Below are positions 48,859 through 60,649 of a DNA stretch of 64,000 nucleotides, one piece after another. Numbering within the stretch: the first letter of the stretch is position 1; each line of letters begins with the position of its first letter. Source of the DNA: Adiantum capillus-veneris (taxonomy: Eukaryota > Streptophyta > Polypodiopsida > Polypodiales > Pteridaceae); contig CM043969.1 in NCBI GenBank assembly GCA_014529385.2, positions 12,296,648-12,360,647 on the forward strand, written 5' to 3'. A program made the position numbers and the translations under genes. The notes below the pieces were generated by a model. The model was not told the origin of the DNA and made no database searches. It saw nothing but the letters and a program-made list of their open reading frames with translations.

Positions 48859-49326
48859 GGGTTTTTGGGGCAGTGACTGTCATTGTAAAATTGAACCCTA
48901 TGTAAATAATTTGATGCTGGCAATTAATGTAAATAGTTTGATAGTTAGCATGCTGACACAAGATGTAAACAGTTTGATAGTTAGCAATTAATGTAAACAG
49001 TTTGATAGTTAGCATGCTGACCAACTTTATAATAAAACTGCATACCCCAGCAAAGTGGTATATAGAAAATTCAGTGGATACAACTTAAAAGCCGAAGGGC
49101 ATGCTATTACAGATTGCTTCATAGCTTTTTGGAGTGATTGTGTACACCTGCCTTCTCCTTGGGACGTGATCCATGGGTATTTTGATACATCGCACCACAT
49201 GTGAAAGTAGGTGGACGATAGGCTGCTTGTGGTCTATTGTTTGTGGTCTAGCTTGAAGGTGTATGCATCCAATTTCTTGTAATACAGTCCTTGCACAACA
49301 TATGAGCCTCTGTCAATTACATTGCT

Positions 49327-52300
49327 TCATTCATCAATGTACCCCTTCTCCACCTTCTTCTTTTCTGCAACACACTTGACCAGATAGAAATCCACATCTT
49401 CGGCGTTGGTTAAAGCATCTAGATTTACAGCAAATGTGTCTCTAGAACATAGAGCGCTACTCAACACATCATGATGACCTTCGTATGTGAAGTCATCATA
49501 GCCAACGACTTCCTCTGTCGAAACTTCATCTGTTTGCTCAAGTAATGGCTGTAGAATCTGATAATCCCAAGCCTCCACGTGAGCTTTATTGATACAGTGA
49601 TTCCACCTTCCGTTCATGCATGCATCATAGAAGCATGAGAACTTTCTTGTTGCAAGGGCAGTTGGATCATGCGGGTTGTGACCACGAATAGCATGCAAAG
49701 AGCGATTTTTTGCCACAGTGGCACAATTCCACTTAACTTCCCTGTTAACATCTCCCTCTTTAACCTCCCAGAACACACGAGCACATTCCCTTTCTTTTGA
49801 AGGATATGATGCAGGTGCTCCATGCGATAGGTTGGCCTGGCAATAAGCAACCACATCTGCTGCACACTGCAATATAGCTCCATTAGGTTTTAGTTGTTCA
49901 TGGGTCAAGGTTCTTTTCACAACTACTCTTGCACCATCATGCTCGCCCTTGTCATGCCCTGATCCAAGGAAGAACCAGCTCATCCCAATCCCTGTGAGTC
50001 CACCATATCTTGCAACAAAATAGAAAGGCATGGCTCCCTTGAATTGCGAGGCCGCACCATCTGACCACACCCAATGTTGTTTACAAGTGACACCCTCTTG
50101 TTGTAACCAGTCACAATGTAGCATGAAGCAATGTTGCACAAATATTGTGTCATGGACCCTATCATTTGATATGAAGAAGTGGATTGTTTTGACTACCTCC
50201 CCTGCCTTGCGGTAGTACGTTATGTGTACAAAAATAGTTACTTGACTAGAGTGCCAATGCATTGATTGAATCTCATTTTTCTCCTTGAAGGCGTAATTTT
50301 CAGCAAAGTCAACAACTGAGACAATGACATCATCCCGAAAGCGAAGTATAAAATCCTTAAATTGTTGTCCTTGCCATCGTGCCACATAGTTATGAGTGAT
50401 GAAGAGCTTCAACTTGGTCTGCAACAGTCGAAGAAACTCCGAGCACTGCATTTCTTTATGCAAAAGATCTTTTCTTTTCTTACTGTTTCCATGCCTGTCT
50501 TTTGCTTCTACATACGCAAATACTTTCACATTAATACTCTCACCTGGCTTTGTTGTTTCTAAGCAACATAATTCTAACTGCTTTACTCCACATATCTTAC
50601 AGTCTCCCAACAGGCATTCCCTTCTATGGAAAACCGCATCTGCTGGCTTTGGATAGAGAACGGACTCCCACACCTGTGTGACACCTTTGAACGTGTGATG
50701 TGAAGACAGGCAGCCGCCGCTTCTAATGTTCTTGCCTGTAGCACAGATATTGCATACACAATTGCAACATGTATCATGCAGCCCAAAAGCACGAGAGCGT
50801 ATGTGGTTCAGTGCGTCTTTCAAAAAGGTCATCTACACATGGTATTCGCAACAGCATGTGTACCTATCCTTCAGCCTCCTGCAAAAGAATGGCTTTAACA
50901 TCTCAAACATCCTCATGCCAATCTTGCAATCTGCATGTTTTTTTTTGAATCTTTGAAAGAGCTCAACATGCAATATCCATATTTGATCAGTATGTTTACT
51001 AGGATAAATAATCCAAACAGGACTATACGCATTGCTACTTAATACATCCACCATAGAAACAAATTGGTGTGTTAAACAGCACATGGTATGGTCCTAGCAT
51101 GCATGTAACTGGGTATAACATTGTATACTAAGCATGCTAGTTAGCATGCTGAGTATGCTAGTTAGCATGCTGAGTATGCTAACTAGCATGCTGAGTATGC
51201 TAACTAGCATAGCTGAGTATGCTAACTAGAATACTAGCTTTGCTAACAAGCACAATCAGTGTGTAGTGTAGCATATGAGGCATACTCATCTGCATGCTAG
51301 CTAGCATGCTGAGTATACTCATCAGCATACTGAGTATGCTAACTAGCATGCTGAGTTAGCATACTAGCTGTGCTAACTAGCATACTCATTAGCATACTAG
51401 CTAGCATACTCATCAGCATGCTAGTTAGCATGCTGAGTATGCTAACTAGAATACTAGCTGTGCTAACAAGCACAATCAGTGTGTAGTTTAGCATACGAGG
51501 CATACTCATCAGCATGCTAGTTACCAAGCTGAGTATGCTAGTTAGCATAGCTGAATATGCTAACTAGCATACTAGCTGTGCTTACAAGCATAATCAGTGT
51601 GTAATTTAGCATATGAGTCATTGTTAACCACATGAATGTGTGCTAAGAAGAATCGAAGGTATGCTAACTAGCATACATATTGTGCTAACCAGCACACGTA
51701 TTATGTTGAACAGCATAGCCAACACGCTACAAATGCTACATAGCATAAATCAGCTTACCCGTTATGCTACTTAGCATTCTCAGCTGTGCTAACTAGCATT
51801 CTCATGAGCATGATAGTTATCATGTTGAGTATGCTAACTAGCATGCTGAGTATGCTAGTTAGCATAGCTGAATATGCTAACTAGCATACTAGCATAAACC
51901 AGCTTACCCGTTATGCTACTTAGCATTCTTAGTTGTGCTAACTAGCATACTCATCATGCTAGTTAGCTAGCTGAGTATGCTTACTAGCATGATATATTGC
52001 TAGTTAGCACAACTGAGTATGCTAACTAGCATACTAGATGTGCTAACAAGCAAAATCAGTGTGTAGTTTAACATATGAGTCATGGTTAACCACACAAAGT
52101 GTGCTAAGAAGAATAGAAGGTATGCTAACTAGCATACATATTGTGTTAGCCAGCACACTTGTTATGTTGAATAGCATAGCCAGCACACTAGCATAAAAGG
52201 TGTTAAAGTAGCATACATATTGTGCTAACCAGCATAGTCCTCAAGATCACTAGGCATGCTAACTAGCAGAAGATTTATGCTGAACACCATACCCACCATA

Positions 52301-53336
52301 CAGGAATGCTAACTAGCATATACCATAAACCAGCTTACCCATTATGCTAGCTAGCATACTACGAAAGGTAGCTAGCATACTCATTGTGTCAAAGAACATA
52401 CAGAGCATTCTAGTTAGCATAATATGTATGCTAACTAGCATAAAGGGTGTTATAGTAGCTTACATATTGTGCTAGACAGCATACTTATCATGCTAAACAA
52501 CATACTTATCATGCTAAACAACATACCCAACATACTAGGAGTGAGACTATGCTAACTAGATCACATGCTAGGTGGCATACATAGCATAACATATTGTGAT
52601 AACTAGCATGCTCTGTATGCTAGGTAGATTACTAGCATGCTAGAATGCATAAGTTATGGCGCAAGTATGTCATTGATCACCTGAGACTCATCCAAGAGGT
52701 GCACAGGGTGTTTTATGTAGATTTTCCTTCCCACTCTCTTTCGACAAACATCCTTCTTGTTGGGTGAAACACGAGTCTCCTCTGTCCAAAATGTGTAGAT
52801 CAATTCCTTAATTTCATATGTGATAGGGCTATGACGGTGTTGCTTGTCGATCATTGACACCAGACTTCATCTGCTGTGATTTTGCTTTGAACAAGCTGCG
52901 ATGGTCGACTTTTAGGACCCTAGAGAATGACGATAGCTAGTGTGTTGCTGACATTGGAGATAATTGCACTCTACACAGCAGCCTCCTCCTCTAAAGACTA
53001 TCCACGGATTGCCCGAACAAGCAGATGTTGAGCAACAAGATTCCATATTTCACACTTCGCTTCTTTGTTGAGACCTTCAGTCCTGCTCTTGAAAGCTTTC
53101 ACAATCTCGAAGGAGATATTCCTTTTCTCCTCATCGTCGACAGCATGATGTCCTCGTTTAGTTGTCATCTCTCGGTGCTCCCGCTGTTTACGCTTTCTTT
53201 TTCTCTCATATTTCCTGATAATAGAAAGAGCTGGATGCTGGTAGTTGTGATTCATTTCCTGTAATGTCTCCCTTCTATAATGGCTCCCTTTTGCCTCCAT
53301 TTCTAGTGGCAATAATGTTCTCTGCTGGTTTTCCAT
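49327..53336 (-). pseudogene. Element X transposase: DDE-like, Cys-rich N-terminus
   Basis: Minus strand, apparently three exons. Exon 1 starts at ATG 53336 (basic, KRKRKQREHREMTTKRGHHAVDDEEKRN) to about 53000. Exon 2 is about 52860-52657 (ELIYTFWTEETRVSPNKKDVCRKRVGRKIYIKH). A large intron holds minisatellite B. Exon 3 is 51084-49327 (ending in TGA/TAG context near 49327), interrupted once by TAG at 50833. Exon 3 has CCCEYHV and a CCNCVCNIC cluster, then candidate acidic residues in VVDFAENY (Asp175 of the 501-codon frame), WVWSDGAASQFKG (Asp258) and GEHDGARVVVKR (Glu297/Asp299), followed by GRWNHCINKAHVEAWDY. I recall similar DFxENY...SDGxxSQFK proteins among uncharacterised animal and plant sequences; assignment as transposase rests on this and on its place between TIRs. 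Confidence 0.7.
51060..52650. repeat. Palindromic minisatellite B of element X
   Basis: Roughly 60-70 copies of a unit around ATGCTAACTAGCAT / ATGCTAGTTAGCAT with GCTGAGT, ACTCATC or AGCTGTG spacers. A higher-order repeat of about 450 bases is visible (GTGCTAAGAAGAAT at about 51642 and 52097, each followed by AAGGTATGCTAACTAGCATA). It lies inside the transposase intron and shares its core palindrome with array A. Confidence 0.92.
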
Positions 53337-53384
53337 ATCTGCAAGTCTACTAAGCTTTGAGAACTCGACTTCGAGGCAAGAAGC

Positions 53385-53512
<128 letters not shown>

Positions 53513-53764
53513 GGAATAGGGAAAACTGTAAACTGGTTTGAGAGTGAGACAGAGAGGGAGTCTGCGCCGCACACACACACACACACAGAGAAAGAGAAGA
53601 GAGGCCACACCCCACGTCGTCTTCGTCACTGAAAACAGAGTCCACACCCCATATGGGAGGGAACAAATAATATATCTTATGGTTATTAAAATTTCAAACT
53701 TCACTTGCTCTTTGGTTTTGAATAGATGCTAACAAGCACCTCTTACTAGCATTGTCCGGGACAC

Positions 53765-53797
53765 CAAAAAGCATGACAAGTTAACATGCTTATACCC
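53765..53797. repeat. Element X right terminal inverted repeat
   Basis: Inverted copy of 43895-43927, ending GCTTATACCC, followed by the duplicated TCAT(G) at 53798-53802. Confidence 0.9.
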
Positions 53798-54280
53798 TCA
53801 TGCATGGTCCACATTAGAATGCCTCTAATCAAAGCGTTCCGTCGACCTGTGTGTCGGCTCATATTCACCACTTCTATGCCAATCCACAATTGTTGTAGCT
53901 CTTTCAATAGTGGACGAAGATACACATCCATATTCTTCACTTTATATCACCTCGGCACAATCAAGCTTAGCCATAGGTGCCCCTTCTTTGTAGTCAACCA
54001 CATGGGGGAATGTTGTAGTTGACGATGACAACGGGCTATACACTGTAAGATGTTGATCTTTGACCAAATGGATTTACGCCATCCATAGCCAGGCCAAAGC
54101 ACAAATTTCGAGCTTCCTTGGAAAAATCCAACCATGTTTTGTCTATATGTTTCTAGGCTGCGCAATCTGCAAGAATCCGTAGAACACCATCCCTAATATT
54201 AATCTAACGTAAATCTAAATCTAACCTAATCTTAAACTCAACATAAACATAAATCTAAATGTAATCTAATTTAAATTTTA

Positions 54281-54387
54281 ACATAATCTCTCTCTCTCTT
54301 TGTTTTCTCCCCACCTCTCTCTTTCGTCTTCTCCCCCCCTCTCTCTCTTTGGTTTTTTATTTTCTCTCTCTTTCTCTTTGTTTTCTC

Positions 54388-54433
<46 letters not shown>

Positions 54434-54509
54434 TCCTCTCTCAATGTGTGTGTGTATGCATTCTTTGTTTATGCATATATGTGTGTGTGTGTGTTTTGTT
54501 TATGCATGT

Positions 54510-54544
<35 letters not shown>

Positions 54545-54560
54545 GACACAATGTGTGTGT

Positions 54561-54634
<74 letters not shown>

Positions 54635-54770
54635 GAGAAAGAGGGGAAGGGAACATGAGAGAGAGGAGAGGGAAGGAGCATACCTGGCTCTCCTGCCTCT
54701 CCTCATGTATGTCTATGTATGTGTGTGTGTGTGGGGAAGAGAGAGAGAGAGAGAGAGAGGGAGAGCGCGG
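54281..54770. repeat. Cluster of (CT)n, (GT)n and (GA)n microsatellites
   Basis: CT tracts at about 54281-54430 and 54510-54540, GT at about 54551-54598, GA at about 54598-54640 and 54738-54760. They occupy the 5' region of the CACTA element where the N-terminal TNPD exons would be expected. Confidence 0.9.
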
Positions 54771-54839
54771 GTTATCTCTTTGCTGGAGCGCCAAAAACTC
54801 AGATCTGAGATCTGAGTTTTCGGGTGCTCTTGGTTTATT

Positions 54840-54959
54840 TTTTACCCCTCTCGCCATCGCTATCAGCGTCGCTATGTAGCAAATAAAATAGCGATGCTCA
54901 TAGCGACGCCATGGATTTTCACTTTTGAGCGTCGCAAATGTGAAGTACCTCTTGTAGTG
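54840..54959. promoter_or_regulatory. CACTA right terminal and subterminal repeats
   Basis: Ends ACCTCTTGTAGTG, the inverse of the left end. It is preceded by GCGTCGCTATGTAGC, TAGCGATGC, TAGCGACGC and GAGCGTCGC, matching the left subterminal motif. Confidence 0.8.
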
Positions 54960-56940
54960 AATGTTTCCACATTGTCTCCATCTATTGATAGCATCTCATC
55001 TATCATAATTGTCATCAAACATGCCAAATATTTCTTCAATTTGTAACCATTAACACGATATTTATGTTGTGCTCCACTCAAATCTGCCAACTGATTTGTG
55101 CCATTTTCAAATTTGTTTACAACAGTTAAAGGACCTTCCCACTTTATTTGAAACTTATTTTGAAAGGTATTGTCCAAATTACTATTGTAACGCAACACCA
55201 GATCACCTTTTTCAATTCCCTTGTCCTGTACGCATTCATTAGCCTTTAGTTGAGCCTTCTTTGTTGTTTCTACATGGTACTTGAAAGCTCAATTTCTATT
55301 CAAATGTAAACATTGTAAATCCAACAATCTTTTTTGCCAAGAATTTGTTTGCTCTTAATCTCCCAATGACAACAATTTGAGTGCAGGAATCTCCACTTCA
55401 ATTGGCAATAAAGCTTCTTTGCCATAAACCAAGTGATAAGGAGAAAATCATGTGCTCGTTTTGATAGCAGTATTGTAGGCCTATAATGCACAAGGAAACT
55501 TTGAATCCCAAGTCTTCCCATGTGTTGGAGTTATCTTTGTTAAGATCTTCACCAACTCTCCATTGAACCTCTCATTAAGACCATTGCATTGTTGATAATA
55601 AGTGTATCTATGCTATATATTGAGCTTCTCGCATAAGAAATCAAACAGTTCTCCTCTAAATCCTGGTCCTCTATAAGAAAGTATCTCTAGGGGCACACCA
55701 AATTTGCAACATATATGCTCATAAAAAAACTTCCCCGTTTCCTTACTAGTAATCTGTTTGACAGCTTTAGCTTCTTCCCATCATGACAAGTAATCCAATG
55801 CTGCCAAAATGTAAGCATTTCTTTTGCTAGTCATAGGTAAGGGTCATAGGTAAGGGTCCAATAGCATCAAGACCCCATTTTTCAAACACATCAAAAGCTA
55901 GAATTGTAGGTAAGGGTCCAATAGCATCAAGACCCCATTTTTCAAACACATCAAAAGCTAGAATTGTCTTTTGCAATTTGGACTTCAAAATTCTCTTTCC
56001 CATCTTTTGGTAAGGCAAACACGACTTGCACAAATGGTTAACATCCCGCTGAATGCTTGGCCATATATAGCCTTCTTGCCATGATCTTCATGGCAAAATG
56101 ACCTCCACAAGATCCCTCATGATTTTCTTCCGAAATCTTGTAGATTTTCTCTTTCCAAGACACACGACGCAAAACCAAATCACTTCCTTTCATGTAAAGC
56201 ACATCATCAAGCATTTTGTATTTCCTGGATTTTCTTATAAAGGCATACTTTTTGGAGGATGGTAAACCTTCAGGTAGGACACCAATCAACAGAAAATCAA
56301 TCTCCTTTGATAACACTTATCTTCCATGATATAAAGGGGAATTTTCCTTTAGCACAAACACACAAGTGATCATTTCTTGGGCAGCATCATGAGCTTCTTC
56401 ATTTTGAGACCTCTCAATATGATGCAAACTCCATACTTCAAACTTTTTGAGCAACGATTTCACCTTGAAGCATAAATTCTTTAGTTTAGGATTCTTACTC
56501 TTCTATACTCCCAATAGTTTCTTCACGACCAACAAGGAATCTCCTTTGATCTGCAAGCGTTTAATTCCTAATTGTAAGCAAATGTGCAAACCACCTTCAA
56601 GAGCCATGTACACTACTTCATTGTTACTTTTTGCATCAAGTTTCAACCCTTGCTTCCTTAAAGCTTTCCTTGTGCATCATAAATGACAATGCCTCTTGAA
56701 GCAGCATCATGATTTCTTTGATAAGAACCATCAAAGTATAATAGTGAAGCATCAAATATGGCAAGAGTCTTGACTTTCTTCTTTCGCACCACCTCTTCTC
56801 TAACCAAAACATGAGTGTCTTTATAAGTGAGTAAATCTGCCAGGGTAGCTCGATGTCGTGCAGCTCCGCTTCCATGATGAGAAAATTACCAGAAGGATGC
56901 ACATTGTGCTTGATTGAAGTCTACTTGATTATTTATCAGT
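54960..56940 (-). pseudogene. Gypsy-4 pol remains (RNase H/linker to integrase)
   Basis: Fossil pieces on the minus strand. RNase H/linker lies at about 56636-56902 and a linker with KMLDDVLYMKGSDLVLRRV at about 56038-56316. Integrase zinc module and core start CKSCLPYQKMGKRI and FEKWGLDAIGPLP are at 55827-56033. Integrase C-terminal MLRYNSNLDNTFQNKFQIKWEGP with YRVNGYKLKKY lies to about 54960. It is cut by the CACTA end at 54959. Many breaks; related to Gypsy-1 and Gypsy-3. Confidence 0.8.
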
Positions 56941-57929
56941 GATCATGGCTTGATAACAAGCTAGTTTTAAGCTTTATGTATGCTAGATGCGGCTTTTAAG
57001 GGCCAACAAATGCCTTGATGATGAAAAAAAGGAGAGTGCTTTACGTGATTATAGATAGGATTTTATGATCTAGAACTGTAGTTCTTGAAGTGCTCTATCG
57101 ACGTGTTTTTATGGCTTGTCGTTTGGAGCTACGGTGAAGAAGTTATAGCAGTTTGAAGTTTCGGTCACTTGCAGATCCGTACCGGATTGGGCAACTGTAG
57201 CCGAGGGGTCATAAATGAGATGAATGCATGGGCTTGAAGTGCTCACTTTGTGGAGCACGTCGGTCTTTTCAAATCAGTGATCAGAAGTCTAGTTGCCAAG
57301 ATATTGGCCGTTGAAGATTCACTGGGGGCCAGTTTTGTACCAGTTTGGTCGTTTAGGTCGGGGTGCCATCTGGGAGTTTTGAGCGTCAGCCAGGTTTTGA
57401 AATGCAGTAGTGCTCAAGGGGAATCTTGTCCAAAATGTCATCACTTGCAGTGCATTGCTAGCTGGGTATGCTCGGTAGGCAAAAATGTAGCCTTGCAGTG
57501 CTTTGGTTAACATTTATGGAAGCTCGGTGAAGTTTTAACCGAATGCAAAGTGAAGGCCTTTCACCAAATGAAATCACCTATACGTTCATCTTAGAAGCAT
57601 GTGTCATTATTTGAATGTTTAGAACTAAGTTGGTGTTTGTTTTCAAGCTTGACGCGTGCCAAATTGTGAAGCAATGAAGGCTAGAGAGGATGAGTGTCAT
57701 ATTTTTATTGTTAAGACCTCAAGAAGACGAGTCTAGCAACAAATTTTTGTCCTAGAGGATGCAGCCCCACCCCCCAAAGCGCTGCCACAAAGCTAGCAAG
57801 ACGGGCAAGTGGCACTATATAGGCAACCTCACAAAGTGTGTCATTTTAGCAGAGCCTTTGCTGATATTTGACATCATTGAAAGTGTGTGGAACTTCTCAT
57901 TCAAAGGGCTCCTTTTGCACAGACATGCT
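56941..57929. other. Unassigned stretch
   Basis: No LTR, TIR or domain recognised. A 76-codon ORF at 57759-57989 has no known motif. The sequence replaces the expected RT/gag half of Gypsy-4, so a junction near 56940 is implied. Confidence 0.35.
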
Positions 57930-58369
57930 GACCTACCTATTCCAAAGCATCCAAAGGGTCCTTCACAACAGCCACAACCTCCATCATAGCCTCTAGCCGC
58001 CCTAGAATTTCCACCACCCTTTGTCGAGTTTCCTATACCCTAGATTTCATACTGGAGCTCAGAAATCTATATTAGCGTGATGCTCATCTCCCTACCCAGT
58101 GTAGCCAAGTTCTTGCACTTGGCCTTCTTGATCCACGCTAGAACCTCCAAGACTTCCGTCGACATCCCACCTACCATGGCCTCAATCTCATTCACAAAAA
58201 TGGACCAGTCCACCTCCGAGGGCATGTCCAACATCACCGGTACCTCCACAATCTGACCTATCTATTCCAAAGCATCCTGAGGGTCCTCATAGCAGCCACA
58301 ACCTCCATCACAGCCTCTAGCCACTCTATAATTTCCACCATCCTTTGTCGAGTTTCCTACACCTTAGAT
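57930..58369. repeat. Dispersed direct repeat, about 115 bp
   Basis: Copies 57930-58045 and 58255-58369 share ATTCCAAAGCATC, AGCCACAACCTCCATCA and CTTTGTCGAGTTTCCTA. The 209-base spacer is unique. The function is unknown. Confidence 0.8.
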
Positions 58370-58381
58370 ATTGAGCTTGAT

Positions 58382-58492
<111 letters not shown>

Positions 58493-58954
58493 GAAACAAC
58501 AGAGAAACGTTTTCTCTACATGCACCTTCTTGATCTACATGCATACGCCATGTAACTCATGCAAGTATAGACGACGACGATTGGGATTTTTTTTTATATT
58601 GGGTTCATTGATCGGGGTGCCATCTCCACAGCCATGCGGCACTTTCCTCGATCCCTTCTCTCCATTATAAGAGTAAGATTATGTGTAATTTGTTGCCCAC
58701 GTTGCAGCCTCACTCACCGCAGATTGTTTGTTGCACTGTCTATGATTTTCTCGATAGGTTACTTGTACTTTCTTTATAAGTTCCTTATGAACTAGTCATG
58801 CTCTTTCAAAAAGAAATTAGGTGCAATGCATTGCGAAAGTTGTGCCTCACTCATCGTCACAGTTAGACAGTGGATCCCAGCCCTCCATCCCTTGGCCTTT
58901 CCTATGCAAAATGAGCCACTGAAGCCGCCAGATGGTTGCCCACTCAACTAACAT
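58493..58954. other. Left flank of Gypsy-5, no gene seen
   Basis: Unassigned DNA up to the LTR start. The last five bases (AACAT) would be the target duplication, whose partner lies outside the window. Confidence 0.4.
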
Positions 58955-60331
58955 TGTCATGTATTTTTTGGATGAGCATAAAGTAACTAAGTCATGCCAA
59001 AAAGCTTTCCCACTAGCCTCATGTATATATGTGTACATAGCCCTACAAGTCTTGGAAGTGAACATGCCAAAATTTATGTATAAAGGTGTGATTTTTCCAC
59101 GTTTGGTTGTTGATGTTTTGGGCTATTCAATTCCTCAAAACATGGTTTTTAATCAATATTTTCAGCCTTTCTTTATAGCTCGTGAATCGAACTTGTACAT
59201 CACCAATTATGAGCATCCAAAGTGGGCGGTCTCAACTTAGAAGGTGATTGATGTTTTGGGCTATTCAATTCCTCAAAATATGGTATTTAATAAATATTTT
59301 CAGCCTTTCTTTATAGCCCGTGAATCGGACTTGTACATCACCAGTTATGAGCATCCGAAGTGGGCGGTCTCAACTTAGAAGGTGAATGCAGGTGTATGCG
59401 ACAAGGGGGGAAACTGGGCCAACTTGACAATTGGAATAAAAATGCTGAGGTTTAAGAATTCTAGATGTACCCGAGATGATGGGCTTCGAGCCGTGTGTTA
59501 CGGTGAGTCATTCGGTGTGACCGGAGCAGCAGGTTATGCTTGGGGAAAGTTTGTCCAAGAAGCCCTCGTGCTTTGGGAGAAATTTGGAAATTTGTGGACA
59601 CAAGGGGTTTGGGAGGATTGAGGAGGAGGTTGCCATGTGGCGGCGGGATTATCCCACATGGGAAGGAACAAGTGGAAGGTGGGGGGTATATAGCCTAAAT
59701 GGGGAGCCCACTATAGGTGTATCACTTGGTGATAGGCTCTCAAGGCTTGCCATGGAGGGGCTCGTGGGCTCATGGGGAAGAGGGGGTGCATTTTGGGATC
59801 TCACACTCAGTTGGACAGGCACCTGGCACAATTTTTGGTCCCCGCCCACTTGCCCCCACCCCATTCCTTGGTCAAAGGATCACCACAATAGCTCATTTTT
59901 TGCCCAAAAAAGGCATAAAAGGAGCCATTTAAAAGATGCCTTGATAGAGAGCCTTGTCGGCTAAGAAGAGAGAGAAAATTCTTGGCAATAAAAGATAAGG
60001 AAGCCCCCATTTTAATAGCTACAAAACTTCTAGAGAGCTCATTTTTAGCAAGAGAAAGGACACCTCCATGTTCGAGTGGCCATAACTTCTTCATTTCTCC
60101 TCTATTTTTTGCCTATGGATACTTTACGGACATCTCCACAAGACGAGCTTCATCATGATGTCCTCTATTTCTCGTGATTTTGAGTGTGTTCCATGCTTGA
60201 AGGATTTTTCATAAATCTCTACAGGTGTTTACCACATGTGTTTTCGGCCGTGCAATAGTTCTTCCTTCTGATGGTGTGGCTCGTGCAAGGCTACAGAGGC
60301 ATTCATTTTCCTTATCGTTTGCATGCTAACA
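58955..60331 (+). repeat. Gypsy-5 5' LTR with internal 138-bp duplication
   Basis: Starts TGTCATGTATTTTTTGG, ends GCTAACA. Bases 59111-59248 and 59249-59386 are a tandem duplication (units begin TGATGTTTTGGGCTATTC) that the Gypsy-4 LTR lacks. A TATA-like GGGTATATAGCC lies near 59688. Confidence 0.85.
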
Positions 60332-60649
60332 TTGTTTTGGTGCCCGCATGAGGATCAAGTGCTCCCGTGCTCCAACTCTTGTGAAATATATCTATTTTGC
60401 AGACAGAGAATGTAAAGGGGATGTGGGTCCTTACGCACAAACCGCCTATGTATGTGCAAATTGTGGACAGCACTTGAGGTGGTCAAATAATTGCATTGCA
60501 ACCTTTGGAGGGTCATGAGGTTTTGTGAAGCTTAGAATTGGGGGCCGGGTTACCTAGTAGTGTGAGGTGGATTAGGTATTGGAGCGATCCATCAACATCC
60601 CTTGAGCTTTTGACATCACATGTAAGTGTTTTTGTGGCAATCAAACATG

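Noticed and set aside
49614-49883. Small ORFs on both strands inside 49.3-51.1 kb
   Set aside because: Shadow frames of the transposase exon 3.
45985-52650. Possible CRISPR-like arrays
   Set aside because: Short palindromic repeats recur, but spacers are neither uniform nor unique, units are degenerate, and the context is a eukaryotic transposon.
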